From Berberis thunbergii (lineage: Eukaryota; Streptophyta; Magnoliopsida; Ranunculales; Berberidaceae): a stretch of DNA of 64,000 nucleotides. Location: the NCBI GenBank assembly GCA_003290165.1, contig QNQO01009176.1, positions 32,468 through 96,467 on the forward strand. Direction: 5' to 3'. Both the position numbers and the translations under genes were made by a program. Numbering within the stretch: the first letter of the stretch is position 1; each line of letters begins with the position of its first letter. The notes below the pieces were generated by a model that saw only the letters and a list, made by a program, of their open reading frames with translations, ran no database searches and was not told the DNA's origin. This document shows, one piece after another, positions 54,433 through 64,000 of the stretch.

Positions 54433-57400
54433 GTTGCCCCAATACTTCACTACATGCTTGAGGAACAATTGCGTCGTATCTTCGGCTGTGCAAGTCAATC
54501 TGGTCGGCACATAGGTCACATACTTTGAGAATCGGTCAACAACTACAAGGATACTCCTAAAATCCTCCACTTTCGGTAACCCCGTAATGAAGTTCATGGA
54601 AACACTTTCCCAAGGACGAGTTGGAACAGGCAGAGGCTCTAGTAAGCCTACTGGTCGATCTCTTTCAACCTTATCTTGCTGGCAAATAAGACATGTTCGA
54701 ACATAGGCCATTACATCCTCCTGTATCTGTGGCCAATAGTACCCCCTCTCTAACAATGCAAGTGTTCGTCTCCAACCTGGATGTCCCGCCCAATGGGTGT
54801 CATGGCATTCTCTCAAAAGTTCTTTTCTCAAACCCGAAGTTCTTGGAACATAGAAGCGATTACCAGTTGTGAGTATTGCTCCATCTTTTATCCAGAACTG
54901 TCAAGTTTTGCCTGCTTGATCAACTCTGTAATGGCCTTCGCTTGTGGATCTGTCTGTAGGCCTACTTTGATCTTCTCCAAGATCGTGTGACTCGGACCAG
55001 TATGGTTTAGCACTGCAAGGTCTGCCCTTCTACTGAGTGCATCAGCTACATTGTTAGTGCGCCCTGGCTTGTATTCCAATACTAAGTCAAATTCTGCTAA
55101 TTTTTCCTGCCATCGAGATTGCTTGGAGGTTAGCATCTTCTGAGTAAGGAAATGGCTAGCTGCAGCATTATCCGTTTTAACAAGGACTTGAGATCCCAAG
55201 AGGTAGTGTCTCCACACCCGTAAACAATGTACAATGGCTAGCAATTCCTTTTCCTGAGCTAAGTAACGAGACTCTCTATCATTCAACTTTCGACTCTCAT
55301 ATGCTACCGGGTGACCATATTGAAGTAAAACTCCCCCTAAGGCATAATCAGATGCATCTGTTTGTACTTCAAAGGGTTTGGTTATGTCTGGCAAGGCCAA
55401 TACCGGATCTTTCATCACGGCTAATTTCAAGTCTTGGAATGAAGCTTCACTCTGCCTATCCCATTCCCATGTTCGGTCTTGTTTCAACAAATTTGTCAGG
55501 GCAACAACTCTCTTAGAGTACTCCCTTATGAAGCGACGATAATAGTTTGCGAGTCCAAGGAAAGAACGTAGTTGAGACACGTTCTTAGGAGAGTTCCAAT
55601 CATGGATTGCCTTGACTTTCTCCATGTCTATCCGAATCTTGCCATTGCCAATAACATGACCCAAGAAATTGATCTGGGTCTGGCCGAATGAGCATTTTTC
55701 CTTCTTGACAAAGAGATGATTATCCCTAAGGATTTGGAACACTTCTCGCAAATGATTTAGGTGTTCTTCTATAGTCCCACTATAAACCACAATGTCATCA
55801 AGATAGACAACCACAGACTTGTCTAGAAGGTGACGGAACAAGCCATTCATAAGAGTGCAAAATGTAGCTGGAGCATTGGTGTGACGACCCGCCTCCCGCA
55901 CTGTACAGATACTGTCCGCTTTGGGCTACCATCCGGCCCGCACGGCTTTAAAAGGCCTCTGTACAATGGGGAGATGACCCTGCACATATAAAGATCATCA
56001 ACCTCCCCTACCCAGGCGATGTGGGACTATGTTTCCCCTTGGTAGCTCGCCCAACTCCTCTTAGGATCCACGGGCCTGTTGGGCCTATTGGGCTCCAACC
56101 CTCACCCTCACCCTCCCCCTCAAGTCCGCCCACACAAGGGTCTCACAGTCCACCCCCCTTAAGGCCCAACGTCCTCGTTGGCCACACAGGCACAACGTCC
56201 ACGTTGCCCGAGGGCCCACCTCCACGTGGCACACTTCCGGCTGGGTCAGGCTCTGATACCAAAACTGTGACGACCCGCCTCCCGCACTGTACAGATACTG
56301 TCCGCTTTGGGCTACCATCCGGCCCGCACGGCTTTAAAAGGCCTCTGTACAATGGGGAGATGACCCTGCACATATAAAGATCATCAACCTCCCCTACCCA
56401 GGCGATGTGGGACTATGTTTCCCCTTGGTAGCTCGCCCAACTCCTCTTAGGATCCACGGGCCTGTTGGGCCTATTGGGCTCCAACCCTCACCCTCCCCCT
56501 CAAGTCCGCCACACAAGGGTCTCACAATTGGTCAAGCCGAAGGGCATTACTAGGAACTCATATGACCCATATCTAGTAGAACAAGCAGTTTTGGGTTCGT
56601 CGCCAGCAGCAATGCGGACCTGATGGTAACCTGATCTCAAGTTGAGTTTTGTGAAGTATCTGGCAGATCCAAGTTGGTCGAATAAGTCTGCAATGAGCGG
56701 CAGTGGGTATTTGTTATTTATAGTGACTTTGTTCAAGGCTCTATAATCAACACAAAGGTGAAGACTGCCATCATGTTTCCGCTGAAAAAGAACAGGTGCC
56801 CCATAAGGTGCTTCAGAGGGCCGAATGAATCCCGACTCCAACAAGCCATCTAGTTGTGTTCTCAATTCGGTCAGCTCTGGAGGGCTCATGCGATATGGAC
56901 TACATGCGGGTGGCTTGGCACCAGGGACTAACTCAATTTCGTGACCAATGAGCCTTCTGGGAGGTAGATTCTTTGGCAATTCATTCCGGCATCACTTCGC
57001 TGAAGTCAGCAATAACTTGGGCAACTTCCTCAGGGATTTTGCTAGTATCATCTTCCATCTCTAGCTTTGCCACAGCTAAGTATGTATCTTCTCCTTTGGC
57101 CAAGCCTCTCTTGACTTGGAGCGCCGACAATATTCTATCATGAGTTGTTGGTCGAATTGAGGTTGGTACAATGCATAGTCTGGGTCCGAAAAACCCCAAG
57201 GAGTTCATGAAAGGTAATGGTCCTGCTGCAGCTCCTCGGAAGAATTCTTGGCCAAGAATCACCTTAAAATCATCAAGTGGGGACGGCCAAGAAGTTTGAT
57301 CTTCCTTCCCATGGACCAACCTGTAGTGGCACAGCTCTAGCCATACCATTAATAGAGATTGCCTCAGAGTTGACAACTTTCAACTTACCCACATCTCCTT

Positions 57401-58792
57401 CTAAGTTCAGACCCACACGTCTAGCTTCATCTGGGGCAATAAAATTGTCTGTCGCTCCGGAATCCAACAATGCTTGGGAAGGGAACCCATTGATAGTGAT
57501 GTCGATGTATTGCAAAGCCTTCTTGTGTGGGTGCTCATACATTTCTCCTTTGACAGCATTGAGCTTGCGTAGAGCTCCCATCTGGGAGGTCTCACTGTTG
57601 TGGGGTTCGAGCTCGATGCGGTCGAGTTAGAAGGTTCTGCTTGAAGCAATGACACTAATGAGTGTAGAGCTGGTTTGGATGGACATTTGCCTGTTGGGTG
57701 ATCCTGCTATTGCAAAGAATGCATGGGGCAGGGGCAGATGGTCTCCACTGCCCAGAGTAGTTTTGCCCTCCTTTGTTGTTGTAATTTGAGTTGCTAGAGC
57801 TGGCATTCCAATTTTTGTTGGAACTCCAATTCTGGTTGGACGGCCGGGAATTGTAGTTTCCTCGGTTCTAACTTGAGTTTCCCCAGTTTTGGTGAGGTGA
57901 GCGAGCATTCGACCCTGAGCTTGAATTGGTACTGCCAGTTCTAGCTATGGAGTGATGAGTGAAGTGGATCCAGTCATGGGCATATAATTGCTAAACCTTT
58001 CTGCTGCCGCAATAGCACTTGTAATATCTGTCACCTTCTGCCTTTGCAATTCTGCTTGTAGAAGAGGCTGAGCTTGTTCCATGAAACAATAAACTTTGTC
58101 CTTCTCAGACATGTCTCGAATATCTAGCAAGCAAGTTGAGAATTGTCGGACACAGTCTCGAGTATTGCCTGTCTGTTTGATGGTTTGGAGCTTCCTCCTT
58201 GCTAAGAAATCAGTGTTCTCAGGCAAGAATTGATTTCTGAGTTCCTTCTTGAGGTCTGCCCAAGTTCTAATAAGGATGCAACCTTCTTCCATATCTGCAT
58301 ATTTGGTTCTCCACCATAGTTTTGCATCACCTGCTAAGTACATGTCTCCACCATATTTGGTTCTCCACATAGTTTTGAAAATACTGCTTCCAGATCAAAC
58401 AAGAAGTTCTCTAACTTCTTCCCATCTCGTGCCCCAGTATACGACTTTGGCTCGGGCACTTTCATCCTATGGTGATCAGTCGTCCCTGTGGCCTTAGTAA
58501 GCAAGCCAACCCTTGCAAATAAGTCCTCCAACTGTAATTGGAAGTCACTCATCACCTGAGCTGTGGGGTGAGACGACTCTTCCATAGCGACTGTCCGCCC
58601 CTCTAAGTTATCAACGTGCTCAGCCAGCGAATTCACTCTGTCTGCCAGTGAAAAGAGTCCATCCAACCGACTAATCTGTTCTCCCAAAGTGTTCAACTGG
58701 TCCATTCTGCTTTCTAGTCTATGCATTCGACTAGCGTGTCATTCCTCCATAGCGCTAAGACGCTCATTTAGTTCCTGCATCCTGGTTTGCAT
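54433..58792 (-). pseudogene. Gypsy gag-pol polyprotein, broken
   Basis: Minus-strand domains in order. Gag (about 58792-57945) has coiled-coil-like SRLDGLFSLADRVNSLAEHV and FLPENTDFLARRKLQTIKQ. Protease has LLDSGATDNFI (DSGAT at 57450-57464). Reverse transcriptase has [20 protein letters not shown] and YLDDIVVYS (about 55780-55805). RNase H has [15 protein letters not shown]. Integrase has CHDTHWAGHPG with CLICQQDK (HHCC zinc finger, about 54690-54805) and ILVVVDRFSKYVTYVP, stopping at FLKHVVKYWG. Frame changes near 57945, 57630, 57350 and 56980, an early stop in gag, the TRIM at 55880 and the missing integrase end make it inactive. Closest in wording to plant chromoviruses; the chromodomain itself is lost. 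Confidence 0.9.
55880..56526 (-). mobile_element. Complete 647-bp TRIM element
   Basis: Direct terminal repeats 55880-56147 (268 bases) and 56266-56526 (261 bases) have ends TGTGACGACCC and GGGTCTCACA. On the minus strand TGGTATCAGAGCC (primer site for methionine-initiator tRNA) follows the 5' repeat, and AAGGGGGGTGGAC (polypurine tract) precedes the 3' repeat; the 118-base interior has little else. ATTGG is duplicated exactly at 55875-55879 and 56527-56531. The LTR contains TCCCACATCGCC and CTTTATATG (minus strand). I do not see the 5S rRNA-like promoter of Cassandra TRIMs. Confidence 0.95.
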
Positions 58793-58804
58793 TCAACAAG
58801 CTCT

Positions 58805-58817
58805 GGCTCTGATACCA
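58805..58817 (-). other. Primer-binding site of the Gypsy element
   Basis: TGGTATCAGAGCC on the minus strand, complementary to the 3' end of initiator methionine tRNA, two bases inside the LTR. Confidence 0.85.
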
Positions 58818-58819
58818 AC

Positions 58820-59296
58820 TATCACGGACTAGTAATCTGTGCAGCACTAGCTATCCAATTCACTAATAAGCCTATGAGTAGTTACTTTGACGGGCACAAA
58901 TATTAACTTGAGAATGCACAATATCAATCTGTAGACAATAATAATGCACAATAGTCAGTAAAAGCTCTCATTCACATTCAATAGATTACAATGGGGAGGA
59001 ACGTTCGGAAGGACGCTGCTCAAGACTAGTTTGATGCATCGATCGATGGAAATACAAATTTGAAGTTGAAAAGCAATGCAAAGAAAACAATAAAAATGCT
59101 AGCGGTACAATCTGGCCCCGACTATGCAATGGAGGCAACACGTCCTCACAGTCAAGAGCTCAAACTTTCCCCCTATAATATAGATGCTAAGCATTTGGGC
59201 ACTTTTCAAAAGGAACATTGAGTTTTGAGACCATTATGAAAGTCTTGAAAGGCCTCTGACCTTGGTTTTACCTGACCAACAGTACTAGTCCTGACA
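58820..59296 (-). repeat. 5' LTR of the Gypsy element
   Basis: The plus strand starts TATCACGGACTAGTA and ends CAGTACTAGTCCTGACA, imperfect inverted ends around a 477-base LTR. The first TG has become TA. The next bases (CCAGG) belong to the palindromic array, so the element inserted into that array. Confidence 0.7.
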
Positions 59297-60982
59297 CCAG
59301 GTCACCTAGCCAGGCTGGACGAAAATGTGTTATAGCGATTTGCTTTATATAATTTTAAAAAAAAAATCACATTTAGCTTACGGTAATTTTGACCGTGGCT
59401 AACAAATTTTTTTTTAAACATTAGCTACGGCCCTAGTGCCGTCGCTATATTGTTTTCTTAAATTTTTTTTTAAAATGACATTAGCTACGGTATTTGGACC
59501 GTGGCTAACAAAAAATTTGTAACATTAGCTACGGCCCTATTGTTGTCGCTAATATAAAATTTTAATATAAAAAAAATTTTCATTGGCAGGATTCGAACTC
59601 GAGTCGCCTAGGTGAAAGCCAGGTCACCTAGCCGAGATAGACAGAAATGTGTTATTGGCGATTTTATCCAGTTTATAAATATATAGCGATTTTGCTTTTT
59701 ATAATTTAAAAAAAAATTCACATTTAGCTACGGTATTTTGATCGTGGCTACAATTTTTTTTTTAAACATTAGCTACGACCCTAGTGCCGTCGCTATATTG
59801 TTTTCTTAAAAAAAAAGTTCAATGACATTAGCTACGGTATTTGGACCGTGGCTAACAAAAACTTTGTAAACGTTAGCTACGGCCCTAGTACCGTCGCTAA
59901 TATAAAAATTTTAATATAAAAAAAGTTGCATTGGCGAGATTCAAACCCGGGTCACCTAGGTGAAAGCTAGGTCTCCTAACCGGCTGGATGAAATGTGTTA
60001 TTGGTGATTATCCAGTTTATAAATATATAGCGATTTTGCTTATATAATTTTAAAAAAAATCACATTAGCTACGGTATTTGACCGTGGCTAAAAAAAAAAT
60101 TTAAACATTAGCTACGGCCCTAGTGCCGTCGCTAATATAAAAAAAAAAATTTCATTGGGGGATTCGGACCCGGATAGCCTAGGTGAAAGCTAGGTATCGA
60201 ACCCGAGCTAGACGAAAATGTGTTATTGGTGATTTTATCCAGTTTATAAATATATAGCGATTGTGCTTTATATAATTTTAAAAAAAATCACATTTAGCTA
60301 CGGTATTTTGACGTGGCTAACAAAAAAAAATTTAAACATTAGCTACGGCCCTTGTGCCGTCGCTATATTGTTTTCTTAAAAAAAAAATTTTTTGACATTA
60401 ACTACGGTATTTGGACCGTGGCTAACAAAAAAATTTGTAAACATTAGCTACGGCCCTAGTGCGTCGCTATATTGTTTTCTTATAATTTTTTTTTTTAAAA
60501 ATGACATTAGCTACGGTATTTGGACCGTGGCTAACAAAAAAAATTTTTGTAAACATTAGCTACGGCCCTAGTGCCGTCGCTATTTTATTTTCTTATAATT
60601 TAAAAAAAAATCATATTAGCTACGGTATTTGAACCGTGGCTAAAAAAAAATTTGTAAACATTAGCTACGGTCCCAGTGCCGTCTCTATATTGTTTTCTTA
60701 TAATTTTTTTAAAAAATCACATTAGATACGGTATTTTGACCGTGGCTAACAAAAAAAATTTGTAAACATTAGCTACGGTTCCACTGCCGTCGCTAATTCT
60801 CGTATTAGCGACAGTTTTAATCCCCGTCGCAAAATGGTTAGCGACGGTGATTTTAATTTATGTACCGAAACCGTAGCAGAAACTGTAGCGACGGTTTTAT
60901 GCCATCGCAAAGCGTTTAAATAGAGGCGGTTTTAAAAAACCATCGCTAATTTCCATAGCTAATATTGCTTTTTTTTGTAGTG
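59297..60982. repeat. Palindromic tandem array with CACTA-like end
   Basis: Two alternating words recur about ten times each: TTAGCTACGGTATTTGGACC with GTGGCTAAC, and TTAGCTACGGCCCTAGTGCC with GTCGCTAA. Both fold on themselves (TTAGCYACGGT/ACCGTGGCTAA). A larger unit also contains GGATTCGAACTCGAGTCG and CCTAGGTGAAAGCYAGGT at about 59590, 59938 and 60160. Near 60800-60960 the words become GCGACGGTTTT, and the array ends TTTTTTTTGTAGTG at 60982, the complement of CACTACAAAAAA. Subterminal repeats plus a CACTA terminus fit the right end of a CACTA (En/Spm) element. Its left end is lost. Confidence 0.75.
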
Positions 60983-61590
60983 CTAAAAACTATCCCATTT
61001 CCTCCTCTCGGTCTCCTAATATCCCTCCTGGTGCCACCAGAAATGTAGCTGTCTTCTGGCACCCTTTCCCTGAAAATTCGAAACACAAGTTTGGATTCCC
61101 AGCAAACACTCCAGGAAACCTCCAAACTTTTGTTTCCGAGGTACTAATCCAGAGAGGTGGTTGTAAGAAATGTTAAGATTCTGATACTTCACCCTAAAGC
61201 GAATTGACTGATAAATCAATCCCCACAAATGATAATAGATTATATTCAAAGCCTAATTCACGGTTTCCACCAACGTCCACAACAATTCGAATTTCTAAAC
61301 TTGGTTTCCCACCAGCATTTGCATCTGTGTATGTTTTCTCAAAACTTTTGGACTGTTCTTGAAGTTTCCAATAGGTGCCTTATCAGACCCAGGCCCATTT
61401 CCAATTGTTCGAACGATCCCTCCAAAAGTTATTTCTTCTGTAGCTGATGATGTACTACTGAATAACTGCTTTGGCCAATACCCCATAGCTTCCTTACTAT
61501 TTGACAATACAAGCCATCAATTTTGACTAAATTTATCCTACAACCAAAACCAACAACAACATTTACTATAATCATCAATTAATGACTAGT
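60983..61590 (-). pseudogene. Possible leucine-rich-repeat protein fragment
   Basis: The minus-strand frame 61249-61016 contains QNLNISYNHLSGLVP, the shape of a last leucine-rich repeat (LNLSYNxLSGxIP), followed by a loosely similar GxxxC segment. Upstream, 61507-61295 has IGNFKNSPKVLRKHTQ, faintly like another repeat. The frames do not join and no kinase or membrane segment follows. It could be chance apart from the first motif. The rest of the stretch is unremarkable. Confidence 0.4.
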
Positions 61591-62167
61591 TGATGTGGTA
61601 CCCGTAGTTTGAAGAAGATGATATAAATATCGTCGGGATGCGAAAGACGAAGGAGATGCGTTAAGAAGAAATTGTAATAATAACAAAGGGGTTTGAGGAA
61701 TAAAATTGTTTATTTGATTGCTTGGAAAAGATGTCCCTTACATGTTGATATCCCTCTCTATTTATACTACTCAAAGCTAAATAACCAACTTTAACAAGGA
61801 GTCGGAAAAGAAAGAAAAATTAGAAAATTCTACGTACGGTCAAAGACCAAAAAGAAAATCATACGTTTGATAAAATAAGAGTTCTTATTTTGTCGAACTT
61901 CCTAAAACGGTTGAGTTGATAAAATAGGAGTTCATATTTTGTCGAACTTCCTAAAACTGTTAATGTGATAAAATAGGAGTTCCTATGTTGTTATACTTCC
62001 TAAAACTGGATTTCCTAAAACTGTTGATGTGATAAGATATGGAGTTTCTATTTGTCATACTTCCTAAAACTGGATTTCCTAAAACTGTTGATGTGATAAA
62101 ATAGGAGTTTCTATTTTGTCATACTTCCTAAAACTGGATTTCCTAAAACTGTTGATGTCCTGCATCA
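61591..62167 (-). repeat. 3' LTR of right-hand Gypsy element
   Basis: 577 bases; on the minus strand it starts TGATGCAGGACATC and ends TACCACATCA. The polypurine tract AAGAAGGGGAGCC (minus) abuts it at 62168-62180. CTAGT at 61586-61590 would be the target duplication, whose partner lies outside the window. Confidence 0.8.
61868..62157 (+). repeat. Tandem repeats within the LTR
   Basis: Five units of about 52-69 bases contain ATAAAATAGGAGTTCCTATT (palindromic core AATAGGAGTTCCTATT in some) and ACTTCCTAAAACTG. The last three units also have the added GGATTTCCTAAAACTGTTG. Confidence 0.88.
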
Positions 62168-64000
62168 GGCTCCCCTTCTTGAGAAAAACTCGTCTCGAGT
62201 TGTCATCACCTACCATAGCCTCAGGAATGTCATGAAACGTAAAAATTTCTTGAACATTGAAGATGTTGGAGATATGCCATTCAGCAGGAAGATCAATGAC
62301 ATATGCATTGTCATTTATTTTTTTCAAAATCTTGAAAGGGCCATATTTCTTCATCTTGTCTTGTTGTAAGTGCCACGGGAAATCGTTCTTGCGAAGATGA
62401 ATCATGACTGACTCTCCTTCTTTGAAGTCTTTAAAACGCCTATGTTTATCGGCATCTTCTTTGTACCTGGCATTAGACTCTGCAAGCTTTGATTTTACCT
62501 CATGATGGATTTGAGAAGCTTTATCCACCATTGTCTGCCTTGGCATGAGAATCCCGAAGCTTTGGAAGTACGATGAGATCAAGAACATGATGGGGCACCT
62601 TAGAATAGACAATTTCAAAAGGCGTCTTACCAGTAGAGCGATTCACTGAAGTATTGAAAGCAAATTCCATATGTGGAAGAAGAATATCCCATTGTTTTTT
62701 CTTTGTCGCCGATCTTTGCTCTAATCAAATTTCCTAAGAACGATTCACAACCTCGGTTTGTCCATCGGTTTGAGGATGACAAGTAGTGTTAAACTTTAAT
62801 GTAGTCCCCAAACGCATCCAAAGTGATTTCCAAAAAGTAACTCAAAAATTTTGTATCTCTGTCAGAAGTTATTGACTTGGGAACACCATGTAAACGAACC
62901 ACTTCTTTGAAAACAAGTATGCGATTTTGGAAGCATCTGTGGCCTTTTTACAAGCCACAAAATGTGCCATCTTGGAATAACGATCAACCACAACCATAAT
63001 TGAATCATTACCTCTTTGAGTACGAGGTAAGCCTAACACAAAATCCATGCTAACATCAACCCAAGGTGCATCTGGAACTGGTAGTGTTGTATAGAGACCG
63101 ATATTCTGAATAGTTCCTTTAGATCTTTGGCAAACATACACCTTTGGACAAACCTTTGAACATCACGCTTCAAAGAAGGCCAAAAATATCTTTCTTCCAT
63201 AAGTGCAATTGTTTTATCACGGCCAAAGTGTCCTCCAAGGCATCCCCCATGTAATTCACGAATAAGATGTAGACGTAAGAACCGTGGGAATGCAAAGACG
63301 ATTACCTTTGAAAAGAAAACCATCTTGAATTAAGAAATCATCTGTACCATGCGAAAGAGAACGACATTTTCCCACATAGTCTTGAAATCGTCATCTTCAC
63401 CATAAAGATCCTTCAGATAATCAAAGGCCAAACTCTCATTCCGAATAGTCACAAGTAGATGAGCACGTCTACTCAAAGCATCAGCAACTTGATTCAACTT
63501 GCCACTCTTATGCCGAACCGAAAAAGTATACTTGTTGATGGTCGATAACCAACGATCATGCATTCTGTTTACCTTGGATGAAGAAGTCAAGAATTTCAAA
63601 GCGTGATTGCAGTGTTAACGATGAATTCTCGATGAACAAGATAAGTATGCCATTGTTTTAGAGCTTGCACAAGAGCAATTAATTCTAATTCATAAGTAGA
63701 CCACTTCTTCCTAGCATCAGAATTTTTCTCACTATAATAAGCAACCGGATGACCCCCTTGAGACAAAACCGCACCAATATCGATAATCAAAGCGTCACAA
63801 CCTTTCAAATGGCTTATCAAAATCCGGCTATAGCAAGAACTGGAGTACGACATAATTTTTATTTAAGAGCATTGAAACTCTTATCCGCCTCTTCTGTTCA
63901 TTAAAACTTTTCTCGTTTCAAACAATCGGTAAGACGGGCAGCAGTTGAACTAAAATTCAAAACATAAACGCCTGTTGAAGATGCCAACCCATGAAAACTT
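62168..64000 (-). pseudogene. Gypsy pol remnant (RNase H-integrase), runs off window
   Basis: Minus strand from the right edge: RNase H (GAVLSQGGHPVAYYSEK, ELELIALVQALKQWHTYL, then [12 protein letters not shown]). Next is the integrase zinc finger ([36 protein letters not shown]). The core follows ([38 protein letters not shown]). Last is the C-terminal part (KSKLAESNARYKEDADKHRR, VMIHLRKNDFPW, YGPFKILKKINDNAYVIDLP, ISNIFNVQEI). The wording fits plant chromoviruses of the CRM/Reina type. Frameshifts at about 63600, 63325, 63100 and 62640-62870 break it. Reverse transcriptase, protease, gag and the 5' LTR would lie beyond 64000. Confidence 0.88.

Larger units (their letters stand above)
54433..59296 (-). 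mobile_element. Chromovirus-like Gypsy element, 3' half of integrase and 3' LTR lost
   Basis: Minus-strand order is 5' LTR (58820-59296), primer site (58805-58817), gag, protease, reverse transcriptase, RNase H, part of integrase, then a break at about 54433 inside the integrase core. No 3' LTR follows, so a deletion or rearrangement joined it to L1 sequence. A TRIM interrupts reverse transcriptase. Confidence 0.85.

Noticed and set aside
55880..56526. Cassandra-type TRIM
   Set aside because: I looked for a 5S rRNA-like promoter region in the LTR and did not see it, so only the general TRIM class is supported.
59297..60982. CRISPR-like or centromeric satellite array
   Set aside because: Spacing is irregular, the units are palindromic transposon-type repeats and the array ends in a CACTA-like terminus; a plant nuclear context excludes CRISPR.

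Overview
The window looks like nuclear DNA of a flowering plant, probably a eudicot. It is AT-rich and non-coding for most of its length, with no operons or ribosome binding sites. It carries plant-type Copia and Gypsy LTR retrotransposons, a TRIM, RTE-type and L1-type LINEs, hAT, Tourist-like and CACTA-like DNA elements, degraded receptor-like-protein sequence, and two genes for plant C-terminally encoded peptides (CEPs). I see no tRNA, rRNA or CRISPR array. The species cannot be named from this sequence.

Layout. (1) 483-8690 is arm A of a direct segmental duplication; arm B is 44734-52757, about 44.25 kb downstream. Each arm holds one intact CEP precursor gene (5160-5450; 47268-47555), the only convincing intact host genes here. 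Since duplicating, the arms have gained different insertions: arm A a deleted Copia element (1379-4165); arm B a solo LTR, two hairpin MITEs and a small LTR element. Each arm therefore shows the other's empty sites. (2) 8691-12693 is AT-rich spacer with a Tourist-like MITE and a probable decayed LTR. (3) 12694-25421 is a minus-strand Tat-like Gypsy element with a matching 5-bp target duplication (TSD). It keeps RNase H and integrase remnants, a long array of ~177-bp repeats, and a broken plus-strand antisense ORF resembling the Transposase_28 family. A hAT element sits in the ORF and a 2.4-kb solo LTR in the 5' LTR. (4) 25858-31693 is a plus-strand relative, deleted differently, with the same repeats and a nested 1.9-kb insertion. 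(5) 33236-35699 holds hAT elements, one nested in another. (6) 36333-44192 is a tandem duplication of a ~3.93-kb unit, each unit with one RTE LINE and the 5' part of a receptor-like-protein pseudogene. (7) 52758-59296 is an L1 ORF1 fragment fused to a 3'-truncated minus-strand Gypsy element, which has a complete 647-bp TRIM inside its reverse transcriptase. (8) 59297-60982 is an array of palindromic repeats ending in a CACTA-like terminus. (9) 61591-64000 is the 3' LTR and pol remnant of another minus-strand Gypsy element running off the window.

How the parts relate. The two CEP genes are the likely functional content: secreted precursors whose C-terminal 15-residue region would be processed to a signalling peptide. 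Copy B has the family consensus; copy A differs at key positions. Most other sequence is transposon. Target duplications and paralogous empty sites give an order of events: the hAT element at 6967 predates the segmental duplication; the Copia element, the arm-B solo LTR and the 48688 LTR element postdate it; the RTE LINE predates the tandem duplication around it.

All coordinates and repeat matches were read by eye. Family names rest on recognised motifs, not on a database search.
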